Source: Chloroflexota bacterium (GTDB lineage: Bacteria > Chloroflexota > Dehalococcoidia > Dehalococcoidales > JAUVZV01). Taken from it: a stretch of DNA of 33,871 bases. Made by a program: the position numbers and the translations under genes. The DNA is taken from NCBI GenBank assembly GCA_030602375.1, contig JAUVZV010000004.1, forward strand, positions 1 through 33,871, in the 5' to 3' direction. The notes under the pieces were generated by a model. It did no database searches and was not told the origin of the DNA. It worked only from the letters and a program-made list of their open reading frames with translations. Positions 15,249-23,948 of this stretch are shown one piece after another. Positions within the stretch are counted from its first letter, which is position 1; each line of letters opens with the position of its first letter.

Positions 15249-17180
15249 ATGGAAGCTAAAGAGTTTGGAGCTAGGTTAAGACAGTTACGAGAACAAGCTC
15301 ATATAAGCTTGAGAGAGCTGGCAGGCAAGGTAGGCATTGACTTTACCTACCTTAGCAAAATCGAGAATGGGGTAATGCCTCCTCCTAGCGAAAAGGTTAT
15401 ACTGGCACTGGCTGAGGCGTTAGGTACTGACAGCGATGAGCTCTTTGCTTTGGCAGAGAGGATACCATCAGACTTGGCTGGGGTATTAAAAAATGGAAAA
15501 ACGCTGAAGCTCTTAAGATCAAAGCATACTAAGCAGACCAGTGAAGGGAAACCAAGTTTACCAAGTCTGACCAATTTAAGAAGTTTAGCTGGGAATTATA
15601 TAAGGTTCCCCGGTTCCAAGGTACTGGTAAGGACAGCAATAGCAACTTTCCTGGCGGTGGCTATAGGTGTCTCACTCTGGTTTGCGGCACCGGTTAAAGC
15701 ACTTGATATAACTCTTTCTGACCCCTCACCCACCGTCATTGGTGCTAATGTTTCTTTCACGGTAACAATTAGTATTGCAGACCAAGAGCTGTTACCCATA
15801 CAGAGCGTCACTCTTTACATATATGACGGAAGCAGTCGGGCGGCAGCTACTTATCTAGCTACCTGCAGCAATCTGCCACTGCAGACAACAGTTTCCCCCC
15901 ACTACACCCGTACTTCCGCGCAGACAGGGGGCGGTGCAGTTACTATCACGGCAACTGCAGCAACTGGTTGGGGCTATGGTTATGGCTATGGCTATGTTGC
16001 CTGGCAGAGTTCTGGGTACTCTTTCTTTACGCCTGGTGGTTATGGCTACGGTTATGGCTATGGGGCTGGGGCGACATCAATAACCTATAATGTCACCTGG
16101 GGTTGCCCATCAAATTGGTCTACCGGGAGCTACACTGCTGAGGCTTCGATTGCCGCTAATGGTCAAACTTTCGCCAACACCAAGGCGTTTAGCCTCTCTA
16201 CAGCAGCTGCTGGCGTACCGACGGTACCACCACCGTCGGGTATTACCAATGTTAGCGAGAATGTCAGAGCAGACGGTGTTTTCACCGATACTGTTGTCGC
16301 TAACTCTGATGACGGCAACGCTGCCCTTAGCATACTCAAGGGAACCAAAGGTCTTACTGAAGCTGGCGCGCCTTTAAGCACCATAAGCATGACTACGATG
16401 ACGGCGGAAGAACAGGCAGCACTACCGACACCTGCCCCAGAGAATATCGTCGTCCCTGAAGGTGTAGCTGTTCCGGCAGATGCCTACATCGTCAGCGTGG
16501 TCTACGATTTCGCTCCTCCTGGAGCTACCTTTAACCCACCGGCAACCCTGACCATCAGCTATGACGAGACACTCATACCGGCAGGTGTTAGTGAAGAGGA
16601 CCTGGTTATCGTCTACTGGAATGAAACAGCCGGAAAGTGGGAGGTGCTGCAGAACATCGTCGTTGACACGGCTAACAACACCATAAGCGGCGAGTTAAGT
16701 CACTTCACTGCCTTTACCATACTTGGACTTACAGAAGCACCACTACCGGCACCGGCTGCCTTTACACTCAGCTTATTAAGCATTTTACCGGCTGAGGTTG
16801 AGATTGGTGAGGAGATAACAATCAGTATCACGGTTGCCAATACTGGTGGTCAATCTGGCAGCTACGAAGCAACCTTAAAGGTAAATGATGTAGCGGTTGA
16901 AACTGAGATGGTAACACTGGATGCTGGTACCAGCAAGAAGGTGTCCTTCACCACCTCACAGGATACCGCCGGAACCTACACGGTAGATATCAATGGCACG
17001 ACTGGTAGTTTTGTAGTCAAGCCAGCACCACCTCCACTGGTACCACCGAAGCCAGTGGTTCCACCGGTAGTACCTCCAGTCGAACCAGTTATTAACTGGT
17101 GGCTCATTGGCGGTATTATTGCTGGCGTTGTAATCCTCGGTACCATTATTGCACTGGTTGTACGCCGTCGTAGAGCCTAA
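15249..17180 (+). CDS. XRE-family HTH protein fused to a signal-peptide-like TM, a Gly-Tyr-repeat/CARDB-like ectodomain and a C-terminal TM anchor
   Basis: FGARLRQLREQAHISLRELAGKVGIDFTYLSKIENG (HTH); RTAIATFLAVAIGVSLWFAAPVKA (TM/SP-like); WGYGYGYGYV and GGYGYGYGYG; C-terminal WWLIGGIIAGVVILGTIIALVVRRRRA. ATG at 15249 follows GGAGG. Confidence 0.85.
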   Translation: MEAKEFGARLRQLREQAHISLRELAGKVGIDFTYLSKIENGVMPPPSEKVILALAEALGTDSDELFALAERIPSDLAGVLKNGKTLKLLRSKHTKQTSEGKPSLPSLTNLRSLAGNYIRFPGSKVLVRTAIATFLAVAIGVSLWFAAPVKALDITLSDPSPTVIGANVSFTVTISIADQELLPIQSVTLYIYDGSSRAAATYLATCSNLPLQTTVSPHYTRTSAQTGGGAVTITATAATGWGYGYGYGYVAWQSSGYSFFTPGGYGYGYGYGAGATSITYNVTWGCPSNWSTGSYTAEASIAANGQTFANTKAFSLSTAAAGVPTVPPPSGITNVSENVRADGVFTDTVVANSDDGNAALSILKGTKGLTEAGAPLSTISMTTMTAEEQAALPTPAPENIVVPEGVAVPADAYIVSVVYDFAPPGATFNPPATLTISYDETLIPAGVSEEDLVIVYWNETAGKWEVLQNIVVDTANNTISGELSHFTAFTILGLTEAPLPAPAAFTLSLLSILPAEVEIGEEITISITVANTGGQSGSYEATLKVNDVAVETEMVTLDAGTSKKVSFTTSQDTAGTYTVDINGTTGSFVVKPAPPPLVPPKPVVPPVVPPVEPVINWWLIGGIIAGVVILGTIIALVVRRRRA

Positions 17181-17198
17181 TAAATAGCTATCTTAACC

Positions 17199-17236
17199 AA
17201 AACAGGGTCACTTTAAAAAAGTGACCCTGTTTTATT
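17199..17236 (+). terminator. Intrinsic terminator
   Basis: AAAACAGGGTCACTTtaaaaAAGTGACCCTGTTTTATT, long perfect stem with T-tract. Confidence 0.88.
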
Positions 17237-17280
17237 AAGTACCCTTTTGATGATTTAGGGGAAGATGCCGATTCCTTTAT

Positions 17281-18399
17281 TTAGTGAGTTGATTTTAGTC
17301 CCAGCTCAGAGCGAGCGCGCCAGAGTCTCAATAGGTTATCACGGGTGATAACCCCGATAACCCTATCCTGGCTTATAACGGGCATTTGATTTATATCACT
17401 CTCACTCATTTGTTCAAGCAAGCTCATAACATCCTGTTCGGGAGAAGCTGCCCGGAGGCGGTTAGCTGGAGTCATTATTTCATTTATCCGGGACGTATCC
17501 CAATTTTGTTTAGCAACCGTTCTTATATTATGTAAGGTTACGATGCCCTCTAACTTCCCTTGGTCAACTACGATAAAAAAGGTATAACCATTGGGAAGGA
17601 CGTGGTGTTGAACCAGTTCGCTCAGGGTAATATTTGGGGAAACTGTAGGATAGCTGGTGAGCATTACCTGTGAAGCGGTAAGCCCCTGCATGGCTTCCTG
17701 CCACTGAAGCTGGCGATAACTGGCTGAAGCGGCATTCTCCAGGAACCAGCCGATAAAGGCTAGCCATAAACCGCTAATAAGTTGCTCGGTCAAAAATACT
17801 ATTACAATGCCACCCAGTATAAATGAGTAGCCGACGCCACGCCCTACCTGGGTGGCGATACGAGTAGAGTAGGTGTAATTACCGGTAACCCGCCATAGGA
17901 TGGAGCGAAAAACACGCCCGCCATCAAGGGGGAAGCCTGGAATCAGGTTAAAGGCGGCTAGGGCTACATTTATCAGAGCCAGCCGCCCTAGCATTTCGGT
18001 TATAGGCTCGCTTATACCACGGGTGAATAGCCAGATTGAACCAAAAATCCCACCGATTACCAGGCTACAAATAGGACCGGCAAGGGCCATCTTAAGTTCA
18101 GCGTCGGGGCGTGTTGCCTCTTTGGTCATCTGGGCGATACCCCCAAAAATGAAAAGGGTGATGCTTCGTATCGGGATACCATGGGCTCGGCCAACAAGGC
18201 TATGGGCTAATTCATGAGCAAGCACTGAGGTGAAAAATAGCAGACTGGTAATAACACCCAAAATCCAGTAAGGTAGTCGAGACCAGTTGGGATAAACCAG
18301 GGAGACGGTTAGCAGAATGAAAATGATAAACCAGGTATAATGCAGCCGTAGCTGAATACCGAAGACCTTGCCTAAGTTAAATGCATTCCCCATCCTCAA
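17281..18399 (-). CDS. Site-2 protease family (M50) metalloprotease with two CBS domains
   Basis: VLAHELAHSLVGRAHG (HExxH), NLIPGFPLDGGRVFRSILW, C-terminal CBS pair. Confidence 0.92.
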   Translation of the reverse strand: MRMGNAFNLGKVFGIQLRLHYTWFIIFILLTVSLVYPNWSRLPYWILGVITSLLFFTSVLAHELAHSLVGRAHGIPIRSITLFIFGGIAQMTKEATRPDAELKMALAGPICSLVIGGIFGSIWLFTRGISEPITEMLGRLALINVALAAFNLIPGFPLDGGRVFRSILWRVTGNYTYSTRIATQVGRGVGYSFILGGIVIVFLTEQLISGLWLAFIGWFLENAASASYRQLQWQEAMQGLTASQVMLTSYPTVSPNITLSELVQHHVLPNGYTFFIVVDQGKLEGIVTLHNIRTVAKQNWDTSRINEIMTPANRLRAASPEQDVMSLLEQMSESDINQMPVISQDRVIGVITRDNLLRLWRARSELGLKSTH

Positions 18400-19625
18400 T
18401 AAGTAACTAAGACCTTTTTTAGTTCAAAGAGGGCGGCAGTAGTGGCACGGCGCTTTATTCGAGCCCGGTCACCCGGGTATCTGCCGGCAACTACTTTCTT
18501 CTTCTTACCATCATCTATGCCGATGCATACTGTACCGACTGGCTTACCCTCAAGCTCATCCGGCCCGGCGACACCGGTTATTCCGACTCCTATATCAGCC
18601 ACCAGACGACCTCTGGCTGCCTCAGCCATTGCCCCAGCTACCTCAGGGCTTACGGCACCATAGTCAGCAATAAGTTTGGGGGAAACACCATTGGCTATTT
18701 TTACTTTGCTGGAATAGGCAATTATACCCCCTCTAAAATATGCTGAGCTTCCGGGGACATCGGTGATAGTACTAGAAAATAACCCGCCACTACATGACTC
18801 CATAACTGCCAAGCTCAAACCTCGCTTAATCAGTAGCTCCCCTACTAAGGCTTCTAACCTGTCGTCATCTACACCCCATATATATTCAGCCAAAATCGAC
18901 TTTATTCTAGCTTCATTATGGCTAATCGTTGCTTCGGCTTCACTCTGATTTTTGACTTTGGCCGTGAGCCGCAGGTGAATACCATCAGCTTTAGCATAAA
19001 TAGCCAGAGTTGGGTTGGTTGAAGAAAGTAAGGGGGAAACCAGCTCCCCGACTGCTGCCTCAGATAGTCCAAAGGTCTTAATCGTTCTGGAAAAGATAAT
19101 AGCCTTCTTAAATCTCAGGCGTAGCTTGGGCAAAACCTCTGTTTGCCACATTGGCTGCATTTCTCCGGGTGGACCGGGCATAGCTATAAGGATGCACCCT
19201 TCTTTTTCAACCCACCAGCCGGGGGCTGTCCCCTGGTTATTATTAAGGGCGCTAGCGGAAGGGATAAGCATTGCCTGCTTTATATTGCTCTGGGGCATCT
19301 TGACACCCCGCTGGGCAAAGAATTTGGTTATTTCACCTTCAAGTTCGGTATTGACTTCGAGTTTCTCCCCCAGCATCTCAGCTACGGCCTCCCGGGTTAA
19401 ATCGTCTTCAGTTGGTCCCAGGCCTCCACTGGTCAGGATGAGGTCGGAACGCTGCCAGGCGCGCTTTAGGACCTCAACCAGTCTTTTCTGGTTATCCCCA
19501 ACTTGTGAAATCCAGTAGAGGTCTATCCCCAACAGTGGTAGTTGGCTGGCCAGATAAGAGGCGTTGGTATCAGTTATCTCTCCCAGAAGAAGCTCAGTGC
19601 CAATGGAAACAATTTCTGCCTTCAT
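18396..19625 (-). CDS. cinA: CinA family protein (competence/damage-inducible; nicotinamide-nucleotide amidase)
   Basis: IVSIGTELLLGEITDTNASYLA, TSGGLGPTEDDLTREAVA, C-terminal ESCSGGLFSSTITDVPGSSAYFRGGIIAYS. Confidence 0.95.
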   Translation of the reverse strand: MKAEIVSIGTELLLGEITDTNASYLASQLPLLGIDLYWISQVGDNQKRLVEVLKRAWQRSDLILTSGGLGPTEDDLTREAVAEMLGEKLEVNTELEGEITKFFAQRGVKMPQSNIKQAMLIPSASALNNNQGTAPGWWVEKEGCILIAMPGPPGEMQPMWQTEVLPKLRLRFKKAIIFSRTIKTFGLSEAAVGELVSPLLSSTNPTLAIYAKADGIHLRLTAKVKNQSEAEATISHNEARIKSILAEYIWGVDDDRLEALVGELLIKRGLSLAVMESCSGGLFSSTITDVPGSSAYFRGGIIAYSSKVKIANGVSPKLIADYGAVSPEVAGAMAEAARGRLVADIGVGITGVAGPDELEGKPVGTVCIGIDDGKKKKVVAGRYPGDRARIKRRATTAALFELKKVLVTY

Positions 19626-19695
19626 TAAGATACCTTGTAAATTAACCCGGTTATTTAGCAGTTACTCTCAAGGCAATTATTTGCCCTCTCAAAAG

Positions 19696-20991
19696 CTAAC
19701 ACCTGGTTGCTGATATTCCCAGATACTTCTCCACCAGTGCCATAGCACAGAACTGGCCACACATGCTGCAGGCGGTTCCAGAGGAAGCGTGTCTTAAGTG
19801 CACCTGGTGAGACTGCTGCGGGTCTAAGGAGAGCTTGGCTTGTTCTTCCCAGTCGAGCTTCTTTCTGGCTACGGACATCCTCTTGTCCCAATCTTCGGCA
19901 CCTTTAACCCCTTTGGCAATATCAGCGGCATGGGCTGCAATGCGTGTAGCAATTACACCTTGTCTCACATCCTCAGGGTCTGGCAGGGAAAGATGCTCCG
20001 CCGGTGTTACATAGCAGAGGAAATCGGCGCCAGCGGCGGCAGCAATGGCGCCTCCTATAGCCCCGGTAATATGGTCATAGCCGGCAGCAGTATCGGTTAC
20101 CAGAGGGCCGAGTACATAGAAGGGCGCCCCTTTACAAATAGCCTTCTCCAGTTTAACGTTAGCCTCAATATGATCTAGTGGTAGATGCCCTGGACCCTCA
20201 ACCATCACCTGGACTCCGGCTCTGCGGGCTCGATCCACCAGTTCCCCGGCAACAAGCAGTTCCTCCACTTGAGGACGGTCGGTAGCATCAGCCAGACAAC
20301 CCGGGCGCATCCCATCCCCAAGGCTGAGAGTCAGATCATAGTCTCTGGCTATTTCAAGTAGCCGGTCATACTGTTCGAATAAAGGGTTTTCAGCTTCGTT
20401 GTAGAGTATCCAGCCGATGAGGAAAGCACCGCCACGAGAGACTACATCAGCCACCCTACCCTGCTCTTTTAGTCGGGCGATGGCTGACTGCGTTACCCCG
20501 CAGTGGACGGTGAGGAAATCAACACCATCACGGGCATGTTCCTCAATTACACTAAACATTTCATCAGGCGTTATCTTGATGATGGCGCCGTGTCTTTCAA
20601 CTGCCTCAATGCCTGCCTGATAAATGGGTACGGTGCCTATTGGCAGGGAACTGGAGGCAATAATAGCCCGTCTGATAGCCGAGATGTCGCCACCAGTGCT
20701 TAAGTCCATGACGCTGTCAGTCCCGGCGTCAGTAGCCACCCGTAGTTTTTCCAACTCGGTATCAATATTGCCAAAGTCAGATGAGGTTCCAATATTGGCA
20801 TTAACCTTGGTTCTAAGACCCTGACCGATACCACAAGGGGTGAGGTTAGCATGTTTAATGTTAGCTGGAATTACTATTGTTCCCGCAACGATACCCTGAC
20901 GAATAAACTCAGCTTCTAGCCCTTCTTTTAGGGCTACTGCTTCCATCTGTGGTGAGATAGTGCCTTCTCTGGCTAACTCTAGTTGGGTCAT
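19696..20991 (-). CDS. thiC: Phosphomethylpyrimidine synthase ThiC
   Basis: [45 protein letters not shown]; start 20991 preceded by GGAGG. Confidence 0.96.
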   Translation of the reverse strand: MTQLELAREGTISPQMEAVALKEGLEAEFIRQGIVAGTIVIPANIKHANLTPCGIGQGLRTKVNANIGTSSDFGNIDTELEKLRVATDAGTDSVMDLSTGGDISAIRRAIIASSSLPIGTVPIYQAGIEAVERHGAIIKITPDEMFSVIEEHARDGVDFLTVHCGVTQSAIARLKEQGRVADVVSRGGAFLIGWILYNEAENPLFEQYDRLLEIARDYDLTLSLGDGMRPGCLADATDRPQVEELLVAGELVDRARRAGVQVMVEGPGHLPLDHIEANVKLEKAICKGAPFYVLGPLVTDTAAGYDHITGAIGGAIAAAAGADFLCYVTPAEHLSLPDPEDVRQGVIATRIAAHAADIAKGVKGAEDWDKRMSVARKKLDWEEQAKLSLDPQQSHQVHLRHASSGTACSMCGQFCAMALVEKYLGISATRC

Positions 20992-21000
20992 CTCTGCCTC

Positions 21001-21046
21001 CAAAAATAAAGCCAAGGGTTTTATCTATTACCACTAGACCCCTGGC
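21001..21046 (-). terminator. Intrinsic terminator downstream of the TPP riboswitch
   Basis: Minus strand GCCAGGGGT...ACCCTTGGC (9 bp, one G-U) followed by TTTATTTTT. Confidence 0.75.
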
Positions 21047-21058
21047 TTAAAGTTGCTG

Positions 21059-21142
21059 CCGCTTCCCTCCGCTCGGATTATCGAGGTCAGGTTCATAGGG
21101 TTGGCGCCAGATAGCCTCTCAGCCTTTGGGCACCCCTAGCGG
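21059..21142 (-). promoter_or_regulatory. TPP riboswitch (THI element)
   Basis: Minus strand CCGCTAGGGGTGCCC...CTGAGAGGC...ACCCTATGAACCTGA...GCGGAGGGAAGCGG, upstream of thiC. Confidence 0.95.
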
Positions 21143-21166
21143 TAAAATCTATTCTGCTTATACTAA

Positions 21167-21195
21167 AATATAACATAAACTCAGCCAAATTGCAA
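21167..21195 (-). promoter_or_regulatory. Likely thiC promoter
   Basis: Minus strand TTGCAA - 17 nt - TATATT upstream of the riboswitch. Confidence 0.55.
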
Positions 21196-21215
21196 AAAGC
21201 CTTCTTACTTCATGG

Positions 21216-21224
21216 TGGTATAAT
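21216..21224 (+). promoter_or_regulatory. Extended -10 promoter element for rsmG
   Basis: TGGTATAAT, 11 nt upstream of the rsmG ATG. Confidence 0.55.
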
Positions 21225-21235
21225 AAATTCTGGTT

Positions 21236-21955
21236 ATGAAAAAGCTTGAGGCTGGGGCAAGAAAATTAGGCTTACACCTTACTTCAAGGCAGCTTGAGCA
21301 GTTTGAAATCTATTACCAAGAGTTAGCAAGCTGGAACAAGCGGATTAATCTTACTGCCATAACTAGCTACGAAGAGGTGCAGCTAAAACATTTCCTTGAC
21401 TCTCTCAGCGTAACCCTAGCCCTAAGGCAACCCCAAATTACAACTGAACTTCGGCTTATTGATATCGGTACCGGGGCTGGCATGCCGGGACTACCGCTTA
21501 AAATTCTCCATCCCGGTATAAAGCTGGTACTACTTGACAGCATAGCCAAGAAGGCAGCCTTCTTACACCATCTCAAAGATAGACTTGAGCTTGATGATGT
21601 AGAAATCGTGGTCGGTCGGGCTGAGGAAATTGGACAGGCAGTTCAATACCGGGAGGGGTTTGAGCTGGTAGTTTCCCGGGCGGTTGCTCATCTTGCTACC
21701 CTAGTTGAGTTGACCCTACCCTTTTGCACTATCGGCGGCAGTTTTATTGCCTTGAAGAAGGGAAATATTGAGGAAGAGGTAACTGCGGCAAGTAGGGCAA
21801 TTAGCCTACTTGGTGGCAAGTTGCGGGAAGTGAAGAAGGTTAGCCTGGAAGAATTTACTGACCAGCGCCAGCTGGTGATAATCGACAAAGTATCACCAAC
21901 CCCCAAACTATACCCTCGTCGGCCGGGAATACCAACAAAAAGACCACTCGGGTGA
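21236..21955 (+). CDS. rsmG: 16S rRNA (guanine527-N7)-methyltransferase RsmG
   Basis: WNKRINLTAITSYEEVQLKHFLDSL, DIGTGAGMPGLPLKI, VVSRAVAHLATLVEL. Confidence 0.95.
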   Translation: MKKLEAGARKLGLHLTSRQLEQFEIYYQELASWNKRINLTAITSYEEVQLKHFLDSLSVTLALRQPQITTELRLIDIGTGAGMPGLPLKILHPGIKLVLLDSIAKKAAFLHHLKDRLELDDVEIVVGRAEEIGQAVQYREGFELVVSRAVAHLATLVELTLPFCTIGGSFIALKKGNIEEEVTAASRAISLLGGKLREVKKVSLEEFTDQRQLVIIDKVSPTPKLYPRRPGIPTKRPLG

Positions 21956-21971
21956 GATAAGGAGACCTAAA

Positions 21972-22370
21972 ATGAAGATAAAATATCTTAGTGCTGTCTT
22001 GGCCCTGCTTCTCCTAATTTCAGTAATTGGTTGTGCAGCGCATAATATTCAGATTACTCACATTTTTTATGATGGTCTTGTCCCTCGTTTAGAGTCTGAT
22101 GAATATGTAGAAATCACCAATCTTGGAGACCAGCCTCAAGATTTAGCTGGTTGGGTGCTAGTAGATATATCAGAGGGGGATCCGTCATTCACGTTCCCAT
22201 CTTATATCTTGGCTCCCGGCAAAAGCATCCGAGTTTATACCAACGAATATCATCTCGAATGGGGAGGATTTAGTTTTAAATACAGACGAGCTATCTGGAA
22301 TAATACTGAACCTGATGTAGCCGCGCTTTACGATAATCAGGGTAAAGAGGTCTCCCGAAAGAGCTACTGA
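21972..22370 (+). CDS. Lamin-tail-domain-like lipoprotein
   Basis: Lipobox ISVIGC; DEYVEITNLGDQPQDLAGWVLVD...APGKSIRVYTNEY. Confidence 0.75.
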   Translation: MKIKYLSAVLALLLLISVIGCAAHNIQITHIFYDGLVPRLESDEYVEITNLGDQPQDLAGWVLVDISEGDPSFTFPSYILAPGKSIRVYTNEYHLEWGGFSFKYRRAIWNNTEPDVAALYDNQGKEVSRKSY

Positions 22371-22443
22371 ATCAGGTTGATAAAGAAACTAAATGAGAGT
22401 AAAATAAATACATAAACTATTTAGTTTATAAATTGGGAGACGA

Positions 22444-23337
22444 GTGAGGGGGAAAATGAAAAGCGGCACATGGAAGGTTAAGAGTGGTCTAGCTCAGATG
22501 CTGAAAGGCGGGGTAATTATGGATGTGGTAAGTGCTGAGCAGTCCAAGATTGCTCAGGAGGCAGGTGCCTGCTCAGTGATGGCACTGGAAAGGGTACCAG
22601 CCGATATACGGGCTCAAGGTGGTGTTGCTCGGATGGCTGACCCAACCATTATTGAAGCTATTATGCAGGCCGTCTCCATTCCAGTAATGGCTAAGTGCCG
22701 CATTGGACACTTTGTGGAAGCTCAAGCCCTTGAGGCTCTGGGTGTAGACTTTATTGATGAATCGGAGGTACTGACCCCGGCTGATGAAAGCCACCACATC
22801 TGGAAGCACGACTTTAAAGTCCCCTTTATCTGTGGCTGTCGCGATTTGGGTGAAGCCCTCCGCCGCATTGGTGAGGGTGCAGCTATGATTAGAACCAAGG
22901 GTGAAGCTGGCACCGGCAATATTGTTGAAGCCGTAAAACATATGCGAGCGGTGATGGATGGCATTCGCCAGCTTAAAGAAACACCTGAGGAGGAGCTGAT
23001 GGCACGAGCCAAGGAGTTGGGGGCACCTTTTGAACTGGTAGCCAAGGTACATAAGACAGGGGAGTTGCCGGTGGTTAATTTTGCCGCTGGGGGGGTAGCT
23101 ACCCCATCGGATGCAGCGCTGATGATGCAACTGGGTGCTGATGGTGTCTTCGTTGGTTCGGGCATATTTAAGTCTAGTAACCCTGAGCAGAGAGCCAAGG
23201 CGATTGTCAAAGCCACCACCCACTTTAAGGATGCCGAAATTATTGCCGAGGTCTCCAAAAACCTAGGAGTGGCAATGCCAGGGTTGGATATAAAGGAAAT
23301 TCCCACTGAGCAGCTTCTGGCATCTAGAGGATGGTAA
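22444..23337 (+). CDS. pdxS: Pyridoxal 5'-phosphate synthase subunit PdxS (GTG start 22444 or ATG 22456)
   Basis: [80 protein letters not shown]. Confidence 0.96.
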   Translation: MRGKMKSGTWKVKSGLAQMLKGGVIMDVVSAEQSKIAQEAGACSVMALERVPADIRAQGGVARMADPTIIEAIMQAVSIPVMAKCRIGHFVEAQALEALGVDFIDESEVLTPADESHHIWKHDFKVPFICGCRDLGEALRRIGEGAAMIRTKGEAGTGNIVEAVKHMRAVMDGIRQLKETPEEELMARAKELGAPFELVAKVHKTGELPVVNFAAGGVATPSDAALMMQLGADGVFVGSGIFKSSNPEQRAKAIVKATTHFKDAEIIAEVSKNLGVAMPGLDIKEIPTEQLLASRGW

Positions 23338-23340
23338 TAT

Positions 23341-23919
23341 ATGAGAATAGGTGTCCTTGCCTCACAAGGAGCCTTTGCTGAGCATATCGCTCTACTTCAC
23401 CAACTGGAATCAGAGGCACTGCCCGTCCGCTTAGCCAAAGAACTTGACAATCTGGACGGGTTAATCGTTCCAGGAGGGGAAAGCACCTCCATCGGCAAGC
23501 TGATGGCAGATTACAATCTAACCAGCGAAATAAAGAGGCTGGCCAAAGGAGGCCTACCCATATTCGGGACCTGTGCCGGTATGATACTGATGGCTAGAGG
23601 GAGTTCGGATTCAGATACAAGGCTGCTCAAGTTAATGGACATAAAGGTTAGGCGCAATGCCTTTGGCCGACAGAAGGATAGCTTTGAGGTTGAACTTGAG
23701 GTACCAGTACTGGGTGAAAAACTCTTCCCCGGCGTATTTATTCGAGCCCCTGTAATTGAGCAAGCAAACAACGGAGTGGAAATACTGGCTAGGCTAACTG
23801 GTGGTACTATTGTGGCGGCAAGGCAGGGGAAGTTACTAGTTTCCTCTTTCCACCCTGAGCTGACCAGAGACTCAAGATTCCATCAGTATTTCTTAGATAT
23901 TATCTCGGGGTCTCGGTGA
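23341..23919 (+). CDS. pdxT: Pyridoxal 5'-phosphate synthase glutaminase subunit PdxT
   Basis: MRIGVLASQGAFAEH, LIVPGGESTSIGKL, FGTCAGMILMA, SSFHPELTRD. Confidence 0.95.
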   Translation: MRIGVLASQGAFAEHIALLHQLESEALPVRLAKELDNLDGLIVPGGESTSIGKLMADYNLTSEIKRLAKGGLPIFGTCAGMILMARGSSDSDTRLLKLMDIKVRRNAFGRQKDSFEVELEVPVLGEKLFPGVFIRAPVIEQANNGVEILARLTGGTIVAARQGKLLVSSFHPELTRDSRFHQYFLDIISGSR

Positions 23920-23948
23920 AACCGGACTAATTATGAGGAGGACTCTTT

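Noticed and set aside
19655-19891. Minus-strand 78-aa ORF overlapping the 3' end of thiC
   Set aside because: Alternative frame of thiC with no independent support.
22573-23306. Minus-strand ORFs of 216 and 194 aa opposite pdxS
   Set aside because: Shadow ORFs of the highly conserved pdxS; no recognisable motifs.
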